Assembly: GCA_947095535.1 (NCBI GenBank) | Contig: OX352774.1 | Span: 223,374,965-223,438,964, forward strand | Source of the DNA: Poecilobothrus nobilitatus | Lineage: Eukaryota; Arthropoda; Insecta; Diptera; Dolichopodidae | DNA: 64,000 nt | Reading direction: 5' to 3' | Shown here: positions 11,701 through 22,735 of the stretch, one piece after another | Layout: every line of letters begins with the position of its first letter | How positions within the stretch are numbered: the stretch's first letter is position 1 | Translations under genes and position numbers: made by a program | The notes under the pieces: model-generated | Database searches by the model: none | What the model saw: the letters and a program-made list of their open reading frames with translations, nothing else | Told to the model about the DNA's origin: nothing

Positions 11701-13280
11701 AAAAACAGAAAAATATTGTTGACTTTTCAACTCGTAGTTTAATCCATATATAATGAAAAATATGGTTGGAGCCTTTTAAATTGTGAAGTGTGTTGAAAGT
11801 TACAGCAGAAAATTGATAATTGTCAATTACTAATTGTCAATAAAATATAAATTGTCAAAAATCAAAATAGTACAAAGTTTTTGCAAGAAAAGTGTTTGGT
11901 ATATTTTACTTACAATTGAGAGGAAATTACAGTTTTATATCTCTTTTTTCGTGTGACGTCACGTTGTCTCTTTTTTTTAAGTTTTTGCAAGTTTTATACC
12001 AAACAGACCTAACATATACATTTACATTTTTTTAAAGTACCAACATATGAATTTTTTGTGTATAAAATAAAAAAAAGAAAATTAATTGTTCTGTAAATAA
12101 ATTTAATTTTTTAGATTTAGATTTATGATTTACGTAGCACCAGAGTAGTACTTTTAAATTTATAAGTAGTAAAATAAACATCTAGTTTCTAGTGGACTGA
12201 ACTACCATCGATATTACTGCAATTCTTTAATTAATTTTAATGCCTGTTCCTTAGACCCAATTGTCAGTTATAACATACATATATATAATATAGATATATA
12301 ATTATAATAGACCCAATCGTCTATTATATAGGTAGGTACATATCTATTAATTAGACCCAATTGTCAGTTATATAAATAATATTATTTATATATACATATA
12401 TAAAAAACATTATAAACTTTATATTTTATCAATTAAAACGTACTTATATATTTAATATAATCCAAAAATATCTATTCTTTACATTTTCTTTTTTTATAAT
12501 ACAAATTTAAAAAGTAAAGAAATATGTATAAACAAAAACTAATGCTAAACTTAATTTTATATTGTCTTTTATCAATATTTAACGCCACAAATATTTTAAT
12601 TTTTTTCCGTTTTTATATTTCTTTTTTTTCACGATACACGCAGTTCAAAAATTTATAAATAATGAAAAAAAAACCAAAAACAACAACAACAATTTTTTGT
12701 TTGCATTAGTAAGTGAATCCAGTGCAGAAAGTAAAATTTTGGTTGAACAATTGGAAAGAGGGTGTGAAACGAAGTACAAAGCGTTCTGCACGCAGAACCG
12801 TGTATTTTGGCCGATTACAGAATAATATTAAGTGTGATAAGTCTACACTTATAATAGGTTACTTATTTGTTAATACTATGAAAAATATACACACTTAATA
12901 TGAGATGATTATTATAATATAGGTTTTGTAATAGAAAACCGTATCAAAAATATATGTATTTGTATTTAAAACTTAGTGAATATCATAATCAAAGTATAAT
13001 TATTGTTACAAGTAGTAGCACTCTCTTTTCACTAAACCTAATGAATTTTCTTACAACAAAAACTATGATTTGTAAAAATAGGTGGAAACTACTTCTCTTT
13101 ATTTCAATTCGAATATTGTATAAAAAAAAACTCTAAGAAAGAAAGAGTACAACACAATGATTTTTAACGGTAGCTGCCCAGTGAAATTTTTATATGTATT
13201 AGTTATCAATGGAATCGAATGGGAATATGTGGTATTGAAATCAATTTTTTTATAAAAGTTTTTATATAGGTGCCTTCAAT
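11701..13280. other. AT-rich intergenic DNA with small repeats
   Basis: AGACCCAATTGTCAGTTAT or a close variant occurs three times at 12253, 12309 and 12353 within (TA)-rich sequence. A short inverted pair TGTTTGGTAT/ATACCAAAC lies at about 11893 and 11996 around TGACGTCA. A coding-looking stretch of about 38 codons at about 12707-12830 reads SESSAESKILVEQLERGCE and ends at a stop; I could not assign it. Confidence 0.45.
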
Positions 13281-13291
13281 TGAGTTTCACC

Positions 13292-13747
13292 ATAGATATA
13301 TTACTAATAGATAGGCAGTGAAGAAAATATTTTCAGCCAATTTTGAGAAACAGCTGAGTGAACCGTACAAATGTATTGCTTTAGTTTCCTCAGAAATAGG
13401 TTCCTAAAAGGTGAAATAAATTCATTTTTAATTTCTTTAAGGATTTTATCACTTATTTTGTTACTTTACAAGTAGTTAAAATTTTGAATAACCTTAATTA
13501 AATTAAATTTTAATTTTAAAAATAAAATATATAAATTATTAAATAATATAAAAACTTAAAATCTCTGAATGAAACTGGTTATGAAATTTACATTATTTTA
13601 ATAAATATAAACAGCTGAGTGAACGAAATGTATACATATTATAAAATGCATATGTATTTTTTTGACTAAATACCTTAAGATAGAAAACACATAAGAAGAA
13701 AAGAAACGACTATACCTAACTTCCCATCTATTAGTTAATATATCTAT
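13292..13747. mobile_element. MITE with ~26-bp inverted repeats and a 10-bp flanking repeat
   Basis: The ends are ATAGATATATTACTAATAGA on the left and, inverted, ATAGATATATTAACTAATAG on the right. The flanks GAGTTTCACC (13282-13291) and GAGCTTCACC (13748-13757) match at 9 of 10 positions, which looks like a 9-10-bp target duplication. That length fits the MULE superfamily. An internal direct repeat AAACAGCTGAGTGAAC lies at about 13358 and 13610. There is no coding capacity. A truncated second copy lies at 18848-18976. Confidence 0.8.
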
Positions 13748-13759
13748 GAGCTTCACCAT

Positions 13760-14405
13760 CAAATCATTTCACTTTATTTTTTGTCTTTCTTTCGCAACAA
13801 AAATTCTTATTACTATCTACTTATGTATGTGTTTAGTTAGCAAGAAAATGTTATGGTCACGTGGTAAGTGTAACTACTTATTGTAATAGATATCATATAC
13901 TTATTATTTTGGTAATACGTAGTGTGTGGAAGATAAAAATTTAGTTGTTCGAGTTTTTTTTTTTTTTTTGTTTTTTTCAAAATAGTAATCACTAATCATA
14001 TTTGGAAACTATGTAAATGCTGTATCTTATTGTAAATTCATTATAGGATTATAGCTATGTTTTTTTTTCTATAATACAACACAATACTTTAAAGTTAATG
14101 TGTTTAATCGAGGTAAAAAAAAATCATACAAAATTGCGCCGAATTTTAACAAAGTTTTGGAAAAAGGAAGAAAGGAAAGGCTCAAAATATTCAGTTAATA
14201 ATAACATCGCATTAAATATTTCGCAGAAACGATAATCATCTTTCATCATGATATGCTTTGAAAATATTATGATGAATGGTATTGATAATTGATATCAGTA
14301 AAGAAGTTTTATTTGGTTTTGTTTTTCTCTATTAAATTTTTTGTATTTGTATTTAAGAGTGTTTGTATATTATTAATAATTAATAGAAAATTGTTGTATT
14401 AAATG
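13760..14405. other. AT-rich intergenic DNA
   Basis: No feature recognised; includes poly-T and poly-A tracts. Confidence 0.4.
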
Positions 14406-14413
14406 TTCTATGC

Positions 14414-14876
14414 CATCGGTTCTTAAAGTGTGGGCCGGGCACTCTTTTTAAGTGGTCCGTGAAGAAAAAAATGATTAATGTAAAAAATATACTAAATATG
14501 TCATTAAAATTAGTTTCAATGTTAGTAATGAAAAAAAATTATTTTGTTTTTTTTCCTTGAATAATTATTTTTAAAAAATCATTAAATTTCAATAAAATCT
14601 AGTAGCCCGATCATTATATAATATATAACTGACTAGGGGCAATGTAGCCCTGTGTCCTTTACCCTGTGTACGTAATTTCAAAGTGACAGTTTATAAATTT
14701 ACATCATATATTATGTATGTATACGCTTTATAAATAATTATATTTAACGGTTTTAAAAAAATATTCAAAATAAAATCAAACCAAAGCAATCTATGAAAGT
14801 AAAATTAATTTGGTGGTCCGCAGATTTTAGATTTTTTAATCCGTGGTCCGCGAAGTATAAAGTTTAAGAACCGCTG
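14414..14876. mobile_element. Non-autonomous hAT element (463 bp)
   Basis: The left end CATCGGTTCTTAAAGT and the inverted right end CAGCGGTTCTTAAACT match at 14 of 16 positions and resemble the CAGnGGTTCT ends of many hAT transposons. Flanks TTCTATGC (14406-14413) and TTCTATGT (14877-14884) form an 8-bp duplication with one mismatch. Subterminal GTGGTCCGYGAAG motifs occur near both ends in mirror orientation. No transposase frame remains. Confidence 0.88.
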
Positions 14877-14884
14877 TTCTATGT

Positions 14885-15690
14885 TATTGAAAAATTCTTA
14901 TTTTTGAATGCAATTTATGAAACTCAAGATTTGAGTACAGCAGTTTCCAACCAAAATTAAATATTAATGAATTTTTTATTTTAATTTTTATATATTTTCT
15001 TATTTTTTCGATACCGCTAGATATCCATACCTCATACATACATACTATGTATGTCAAAAATCATGATTTTTTTTGTTTTTTAGAATCAAGAAATTTTTTA
15101 CCCCATTCTCATACGAATTTTTTGTAATTTAGATGGCACGGTAAAATATACGAACACACCAGCTACAGGGTCCCTAGTTTTCTTATAATAGCCAATAGAT
15201 CATATTCTTTGATTAATACAGCTTTTATAAATTTATTCAAACTGCTTTTATTTTTGATTACGTTTGACAGGTCGTTAAACATTTGAGTCCTTCATAAAAA
15301 TTTATTTTTAACTTTTCCATTTTTTCAACTCTGAATATATTTAATCGAAAGTTAAAAATATTTTTTAATTTTTAATAATTATTCAAAGAAAAATTTTAAA
15401 AATTAAATTAACATGTCAAAAATCAAGAAAATATTTATGTTGCTAATAAAATAATTAATATTAAAATAGTTTTTCTGGGTTACGTTTAGAAAATGAATTG
15501 ATATATTTTGCAAAATTTTTTCTTAAACTTAACGAAAATGTCAATATTTTTAATAATGCGCTAACTTTATGAAATTAATGAATTAAAAAATACGTTTCTT
15601 TGTCTGGAAAATCAAAATCCTTTTTTTGTTAAAAAATATATTAAATATAATTAAATTCGTTTTTCTACTCGGCTATACTAACTATTAAAA
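14885..15690. other. Upstream flank of the TCP11-like gene
   Basis: AT-rich, with no clear TATA or initiator assignment and no other feature seen. The promoter of the downstream gene must lie here or further left. Confidence 0.35.
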
Positions 15691-17109
15691 ATGCCTGACG
15701 ATTCACTGAAAAATGTGATAACAGATACAACTCAAATTGAAGAAAAATCTGAAGAATCATGCAAAAGTGGGTCAGCTAATAATAACATCGCATTAACAGA
15801 GACAATGCAGTTTGTTTTACCTGGTTCTAATGGTAGCCCTTCTAAAATTTTATCACTTGAAGAAGTGTCACAACTTTCGAAAAATATAGAAAATATGGCT
15901 TTGATACATGAGATTGCACTAAATCCGGATTTTAAACTAAAACCTTACGAGCCAAATAACAATTTGGAAAAAATGGTTAAAGAAATGATGCACAAAGCTT
16001 TTTGGAACGTTTTAAGAGAGCAATTAAATAGCGAACCACCTTGTTACGACCATGCTTTGCAATTGCTCATAGAAATAAAAGAGTGTTTTCCCCATATAAT
16101 TCCAGGAAAAAATAAAAAAGTGCTTGAAGTTATAAACGAAATACTAGATTCAACTCTAATATACCAACAGGCTAAAAACAATACTCTAAATTTCCAAGCA
16201 TACGCTGACTTTGTTATAGATATACTAGCTAAATCGTGTGCTCCTATTAGAGATGAACAAATCCTTAATTTGACTAAACTAACAGACGTTGTTGATGTTT
16301 TTAAGGGTATTTTGGAAATAATAACTCTAATGAAATTAGATATGGCAAATTGCATATTGGAATTTACTAAAAATGAACTTATATCTAATGCTATAGAGTA
16401 CGAAAAATGCAAATTTCAGGAAACTCTCAAATATGATACAAATTTTTCTGCAACATTAAATTGGTTAAAAAGAAACAAGTTTTTAAATGAGAATTCGGAA
16501 AGTCTTAACCCAAATGAAACAATTTTTAGAGCATACATTGAACTTTTGGATTGGAATCAAGACAACGAGTTTCCAGAAATACTATCACTTGACAAAGTCA
16601 GAATACATAATTTATCAATAACTACTAAGAAATTGTGCTTTTGTTCTACGATTTGCGCTGTTTTAGCGACATTACCAATGTGCAAAAAAGAAAAACTTAA
16701 AGCATTTTCGAATGACATTTATATTCTTCTGGATTCTGTTTTATCAGAAGCTGATATTCAGAATTTAAAAGAAAACATTTGGATTCATATTAAAACCAGT
16801 TTCCCCGAAGGTTTTCTTGAAAATAAAAATAAAAACGAAGATAATAGTATTAAGGAAAATTTTATGGATGCAACCAATAAAAATTCTTTAGTATATAACC
16901 TAATGTGGAAAAGATTAGTAACTTATATATGCTTAACACTCAAAACAAAAGATACTCCTCCACCTCCTCCAGGCTATGAGTTGTACGAAAATGAACTTAA
17001 ATCTTTTGTTTTAATTTTTAAACGTATTATTATGTATAATTACTCAGTTTATGGAGAATATTATCTAAAAATTATTAATGAAAAGTTAAGTACTCCAGAA
17101 GTGAAATAA
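15691..17109 (+). CDS. T-complex protein 11-like (TCP11L1-type) protein
   Basis: An uninterrupted 472-codon single-exon frame. It matches the TCP11/SOK1 family along its length: NMALIHEIALNPDFKLKP (residues about 71-88), VKEMMHKAFWNVL, PPCYDHALQLLIEIKE, the CAPIRDEQI segment, MKLDMANCILE and EYEKCKFQE, then a C-terminal block with PPPPPGYELYENELKS and YNYSVYGEYY. TCP11L1 proteins are usually about 500 residues, so the length fits. The N-terminal ~45 residues are acidic and unconserved. The family is helical and cytosolic with unclear biochemistry; mammalian TCP11 has been linked to sperm cAMP signalling. The chosen start is the first ATG after an AT-rich leader. AATAAA occurs over the stop codon (17105) and at 17238. 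Lack of introns could reflect an ancestral gene or retroposition. Confidence 0.93.
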   Translation: MPDDSLKNVITDTTQIEEKSEESCKSGSANNNIALTETMQFVLPGSNGSPSKILSLEEVSQLSKNIENMALIHEIALNPDFKLKPYEPNNNLEKMVKEMMHKAFWNVLREQLNSEPPCYDHALQLLIEIKECFPHIIPGKNKKVLEVINEILDSTLIYQQAKNNTLNFQAYADFVIDILAKSCAPIRDEQILNLTKLTDVVDVFKGILEIITLMKLDMANCILEFTKNELISNAIEYEKCKFQETLKYDTNFSATLNWLKRNKFLNENSESLNPNETIFRAYIELLDWNQDNEFPEILSLDKVRIHNLSITTKKLCFCSTICAVLATLPMCKKEKLKAFSNDIYILLDSVLSEADIQNLKENIWIHIKTSFPEGFLENKNKNEDNSIKENFMDATNKNSLVYNLMWKRLVTYICLTLKTKDTPPPPPGYELYENELKSFVLIFKRIIMYNYSVYGEYYLKIINEKLSTPEVK

Positions 17110-18845
17110 ATATAAGACGATGTAGAAGGATTTTAAGAAAATATTAAACTAGCAATATTATTTATTTATAATATTAACATACATAACAATTACTAAATCA
17201 TAATTTTTGGTATTAATCACTAAATCTTTAATTTTTAAATAAAATTTAAAATTTAAACAATATTTTTGTGTATTTAGATAATTTTTTATTATATCCAGTC
17301 AAAAAAAATGTAATTTTATAAGTTTCAATTCTTTGTTTTAAGATATTCTATGATTGTCCAAAACTTGGTAGAAAATAAATTTTTAAGCAATGTATTACAT
17401 ACTTAAAGCTAAACTTAGCTAGATGCCAGTAATTTATCTTATGTTTACATACTAAATTGAAATTTCCAGTTTGATAAATTTAAAATGTTTACCTAAACAA
17501 GGCAGTATTTTAAAAATGCATATTACTAAAACGTTAACATAGAGCATTCGAATCTTCTCTGAATTTTTTTCTATTAAGAATATGGAAGAGCAAGCGAAAC
17601 TTTGTCCAGTTTCATATAAAATCTTTATAGAAAAACCGTATATATAACTCTAAAAATAATTTAATAACCAACATTTATGTATAAAATAGATGCAATATTG
17701 ACACATTTGTAAAAAAAAAATATATACGATCAGCTATTTTGGCAACTTAATTCATAATGTTACGAAATGCCGAGCTGCAGAGATTTACAGCTTTCTCGAA
17801 AAGTATATTTCAAATATTACCTAATCAAAAACTTATGACAAGTCAATAATATACGCGAAATTTCAATGAGCATTTGATGCAATGAGGACGTGCTTTTTTG
17901 TCTTTGTCCTGCTTTTTGCTCGTAAAAGAAATGTGTAGAAATACTTAAAAAATTATTAGATGAATGATAATGATATTCTCCTAGATTCTGTTTTAACTAA
18001 TATTGTTTTATCATTCACATAAAACTCGATCTGACTAGATAAAATTGTTACCATTTCCCAAAGTAGTTTTATAGAACAGTAAAACAGTTAACCTAATATT
18101 CATCGTTCGCTTGATAATCTAAACAGCAAAGAAAATAATCAAAGAATCAAAATTGAGTACATATTGAACATACCTGATGATCAGTCTTTTACATTTACGA
18201 TTTAATATTAAAAGTTAAAATTGTAAAAACAAATACATGTTTATTTTTCATATATCCTAAATTTTATATTTAAGTATTTAACAGTAAAATAGCACTGCAG
18301 CTTAAAATAAAAAATACATACATTCATACATTAAAATGGTAATATAATTGTATAATCATGTTACAATTTTAAATCTATTCTAAATTCTAATTCCATGCTA
18401 TTAAAATATGTACATGATTAATCATTTTAAGATTGCTGATTAGTGATTAATATTGATTGATTATGCTTTGTTCTATTTTTCTTTTTCTATTTCAGTCAGT
18501 TTCGAACTGTCATTTGTCAAATGTTGGAATTTCCAAACACCACAAGTCCACAAATAATTGTAAAACCACAAATTCTCATTTCTTAATCTGATTACATCTA
18601 CCATAGTCAATATAAAACTCAATTATTAAACGTTCATTAAAAGGGATTTCAGCAGTTTCATATAATATAATTTTTTTCGTGTGTTTATTTTAATCCTCAA
18701 ATTATACAATTATTAATACAATTTGAAACTAAAATACCACTTAAAATTTTTATTTTTCTTGAAGGCTGCATTTTTATTTGAAATAAAATTATAAATTTCC
18801 TCATCAGATTTTAATGTTCAATATATAATAATATTTAATTCTATG
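17110..18845. other. 3' flank and AT-rich intergenic DNA
   Basis: The first ~150 bp is probably 3' UTR of the TCP11-like gene (AATAAA at 17238-17243). Beyond that no gene, repeat or transposon motif was recognised. Confidence 0.4.
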
Positions 18846-18847
18846 CT

Positions 18848-18976
18848 ATAGGTATATTACAAATAGATAGGAAGGTAAGTATAGTCGTCCCTTTTCTGCT
18901 TATGTGTTTTCCTATCTCAAGGTATTCAGTCAAAAAAATATTTGCATATGTATATGTATATGCATTTTATAATATA
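18848..18976. mobile_element. Truncated copy of the 13.3-kb MITE
   Basis: The sequence from ATAGGTATATTACAAATAGA through TATAGTCG, CTTATGTGTTTTCCTATCTC and AGTCAAAAAAATA to GCATTTTATAATATA matches the reverse complement of about 13630-13747. Only one end is present. The copy stops where CAGGGTGTTTCTGACTTG begins. Confidence 0.75.
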
Positions 18977-19340
18977 CAGGGTGTTTCTGACTTGATGGAC
19001 TTCCTTGAAATGGATGATCGGGCATTTTGAGTCAAGCACAAAACTGTATGGAATTGGGGGGGCCTATTTTCCCTGCTTTAAAAGTTATTAGAAGTTTTAT
19101 TCCGATATTGGAACCAAATAAGACAGAAAAAACTAAGTATGTATACCATTTTAAAGCTTATTTCTAAATCATTTTTCAAACTACTCTAGCTACAGTTTCC
19201 CAGTTGTTTCACGTAAGAAAACTTTGAGTGCCGCTTCTTGTTTCGGCTAGTTTTGAGTAGAAGCACTAACTGTTTTATTTCTTTAGAACAGCTGTCTATC
19301 CCTTGGGGATATATATAAACCAAACAAAGTCAATGATGTA
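18977..19340. repeat. Possible repeat starting TACAGGGTGTTTC
   Basis: The junction TACAGGGTGTTTCTGACTTG resembles termini seen in many arthropod interspersed repeats. An inverted ACACCCTGTATA occurs at about 54150, too far away to be its partner. No coding signal was read. Classification is uncertain. Confidence 0.3.
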
Positions 19341-20380
19341 ACTGTACAATAATGACTGAGTGGAGTAAGCTTTGAGGTAAGATTGGGATTGCTAATAAGA
19401 CGAACAGATCTGTTTTACACATTGTGAGTGTATTATACTCCACTTTCAAAACTTATGTACATTTTTTAAATATTGAAAATATCTCAGTAAAAGTTTGCAG
19501 TAAAAGTTGCAGTAAAAGTTTTACAAATACACAAAAGAGCCAAACATTTAGCTGCATCTTTAGTAGCTATACCAAAAATGTGATTTCACCAAGGCAATTT
19601 TTGGTTTAATTCGGTACCCAGAATTTTTAAGTCTGTTGAGGTCTGCCAAACATTTTCTAAAAGGCTGCTTTTAAAAGGTTTGGATCGAATAATTTCTTTG
19701 TATCAAAAATTTTCAGGCTTTTCATAACTGCTTGAATCTTAAAGTAAATTTTACTGAAGATGATCCTACATGATGATCCTACATGATCAATGAAAACAAA
19801 AGCAAAACAAATTTTTTTTTAAAAAATAATTTAGAATGGACATATTGAACATATTGAATTAAAAAAAAAAAAAATAAATAAAATTTTATTTTTTAAAAAA
19901 ATACAAAAAAGAACTAAAATATTTTTATGAAAAGAAATCTTAAATAAAAAAATCTAGAAATATACATTTTAAAAAAGTTTTGAAAAATTTCTGCTGCATG
20001 CAATTTCTTAATACATTTTTTAAACATACTTATACCTATATACCCATCGTATTATGGCTGACTTCAGAATTGCATATAATGCGTTATTACTACTTTTACT
20101 ACAATGTAGATATAAACCACAAATATGCAATGCATTTATTTTCATTACATTAAAATAATAAAATTTAAAAATTTTAATGTGGGAAATACATGTGCAGAAT
20201 TCTGTATGCATCGCAGCAAAAATTTGTTAGAACATATGAATATGATATTGCTTTTTAATGAAATACATGGAATGCTGCACTAAGTGCAGACGATGCAAAT
20301 GCAAGGCATCTCTATTTCTACACTGGTTGCATTATTCAGTTGCAACTTTTTCTTTTTCTTTCCCACTTCTTGTAAACAAA
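19341..20380. other. Intergenic, nothing firmly assigned
   Basis: A short tandem GCAGTAAAAGTT occurs at about 19496-19520. The 61-codon frame at 19424-19609 has no recognised family. The remainder is A/T-rich. Confidence 0.35.
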
Positions 20381-20382
20381 TT

Positions 20383-20512
20383 AAGGAGTTGGTGAAGTAA
20401 TCTCAATAAAAATAATTTCGAAAAAAAAATCTCGTTCTTCAAAATCTCGTTTTTTAATAAATTTTTGGTTTTGTAAATTTTATTTTTATCGAGATTATGT
20501 CACCAACCCTGG
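20383..20512. mobile_element. Short MITE-like inverted repeat
   Basis: Left AGGAGTTGGTGAAGTAATCT and inverted right AGGGTTGGTGACATAATCTC, followed on both sides by an ATAAAAATAA-type block, form imperfect ~30-bp inverted repeats about 130 bp apart overall. No target duplication could be confirmed. Confidence 0.55.
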
Positions 20513-20745
20513 ACCTTTAATGAGAAGTGTTATAAATTTGTTATTATATACTTATCGAATTCAAAAATTATTAAAAGAGAAATTAAAACAAAAAAAAGGT
20601 CATAAAAACAAATTACAGTAGTAAAGAGGTAATAAAAATAATAACAAACAACAATTTTTGTTTTTTATTTTTGATTTATTTAATTTTATTTATTTGTTTT
20701 ATTATTTTTAATTATTTGATATGTCTAAATAACTTACATAATTAC

Positions 20746-20890
20746 ATATATTCTGGAAAAAGCGACAATCCTGATTTTGAATCCAACTCCAAAATCCGTC
20801 CTAACTCATGCATATATATTCTGGAAAAAGCATATAATTTTGATTTTGTAACCGACTCCAAAGTCCATCCAATCCTGATTTTATAACTAA
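20746..20890 (+). repeat. Dispersed repeat, two tandem units (68-bp period)
   Basis: TTCTGGAAAAAGC starts at 20751 and 20819. Each is followed by TGATTTTG and a CCAACTCCAAAATCCGTC-like or CCGACTCCAAAGTCCATC-like block. The same unit occurs at about 2486, 28.5 kb (two units), 42.4 kb (inverted) and partly at 23.64 kb (inverted). Confidence 0.75.
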
Positions 20891-21419
20891 CTTTAAACCT
20901 GGAAAGTGGTGAATTAAGAGTTCCAAAAAACCAAAATTGATAAAAAGATATGACCAAATTAAAAGAATTGTTAAAAGTAGAAAAAAAATGAACAAGCTAT
21001 ATTTTTAAAAAAAAATAGCCCAAAATATAGTTTTAGTTTAGATTTTTTTTGTTTTTTTGTTTAAGTTTCGCATTTATTTTTTTGTTTATTTTATTTTGTT
21101 AATTTATAATTTAATTTAAAAATAAGTTTTTGGAGACATATTTTCGTTCTTTAATTTTTTGTATTGTTTTTTTGAGATTATTTCTGTTTTTGTATATATA
21201 ACTAAAATACGCTTGAATTTTTTTTTTTAAATAAATTCATAATATAAACTGTAAATCTAAAATTAAAATTTTTTTAATTATTTTTATAAAAAATCAAATA
21301 TTAAAAGAAACTAGATTTTTCGAGATTTTCTGAAAAGAAAAAACGAGATTTTTTTTCGAGATTTTCCAATGATTTTCTATGTCTTTTCTTATGTCTCAGG
21401 TTTTGCGTAGTAGTTTTAC

Positions 21420-21800
21420 AATCAAGCTAGAAGACTGAAAATTTCCTTACCTTTATAAAACAATATCAAAAATATGCAATGTTTTGCAATTTACTATTTA
21501 AATTTACCGTTATGTGAAGGCAAAATAGGGCTTAAAAATTGAAATTTTCCTATTTTTAAACACCTGTAATTCAGGTATCTCTACAAATTTTTTTAAAAAA
21601 AAAAAGACAAAAATTAAAGGTCCAACTTTATAATTTTATATTTGTCAATGATTTATCTTAATTATATAGAGTTCCTCTAAAATTGATGAAAATGTCTCTT
21701 TATTTTTCACATTTTTTCTTATTCTAAAAAAATTTTCACATTTTGGTACAACTCACAATTCTAAAGAGTTTGTACTATCTTTTGCAAATGTGGGCCTTTA
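21420..21800 (-). repeat. Dispersed non-coding repeat copy (ACGGTAAATTTAAAT family)
   Basis: On the minus strand it contains CACATAACGGTAAATTTAAA, AATTTTTAAGCCCTA, and a TACAGGTGTTTAAAAAT block. These appear in the same order as in the copies at 41.3-42.0 kb and 57.5-58.4 kb, with an internal deletion. No open frame is conserved. Confidence 0.65.
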
Positions 21801-22117
21801 AACACATATGTATGTATATATTTAAAAATATATAAAAAGGTTTTGAAATTCGTAGTAAAAATTCGTAGTTACTTTTTATTTTATCGAAAACCTAAAAGTG
21901 TAAAAGTCAGATCGGGAAATTTAAATTCATAATAAATATGTAATATTATGATATTTTACGCTCCAATGATCTTGTAAATTTTAATTTTTTAGTTTAAGTT
22001 ATGGTGCATCTTTTTAGACCTTGAAAGATTTGCAACGATGGAATTAACAGAGAGAATATACAATTAGGAAAAAAGAGTCTTTTTATTATAAAAGAATTAC
22101 TGTAATCGTGAAGTTAT

Positions 22118-22327
22118 TTGTTAGTCCAAATGGTTTTAGTCGAAAAAGAATTGGAATCACTTGGTTTTTCTATCATCGATGAGTGCCACAAATCTGAAAT
22201 TTTAATCAAAGCAATTTTCGTTAACCAAGTAACCAACAAATTTTATCAGGAATTATCTGAAAAAATAGGTAGGTTTTGCTTTTTAATTGTGCCACTTAAT
22301 TACATCAAAAAAGATGTTGATGGATAA
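22118..22327 (+). CDS. Unassigned short coding-like frame
   Basis: A 69-codon frame; an internal ATG at about 22130 begins MVLVEKELESLGFSIIDECH. Residue composition looks protein-like up to LSEKIG, followed by a possible splice donor (AG|GTAGGT at about 22268). The IIDECHK string superficially resembles a helicase DECH box, but no other helicase motif is nearby. It may be an exon, a TE relic or chance; no function is proposed. Confidence 0.2.
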   Translation: MLVQMVLVEKELESLGFSIIDECHKSEILIKAIFVNQVTNKFYQELSEKIGRFCFLIVPLNYIKKDVDG

Positions 22328-22735
22328 TAAACTCAAATCTGTATCTGTGTTAAAAAATTAGAAAAATAAATTTTAGTGAATGAGACATTTTTTTTATTTT
22401 AAATACTCTAAGGACTTAACTTTAACTTTTAGTTTGGTACTTTTTTCTCACTCGGCCCCAATATATTTTTTATGTGTTTTTGTTTTGATTTGCTACTGAA
22501 GTTGTAAAGATAAGCTTAATAAATACAAAAAAAATGAAATTTGATTTTAGTTATAATTTATTCAAGAGGAATTCAAAAGTAATTTGTTTTCAATATTTTA
22601 TTCCAAAAAAATTTTTTCGAAATTTTATTTTTTAGAATTTTTTTGTCTATTTTGTCCTAAGATATCGAGGATGACCAATTTCTTACAGAAATCAGCAATT
22701 CCAGTAAGAAATTTCTTTATAATGGGATTACCTCT

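Noticed and set aside
16044..16412. 122-codon open frame on the minus strand
   Set aside because: It lies entirely antisense to the well-supported TCP11-like gene and has no recognised family.
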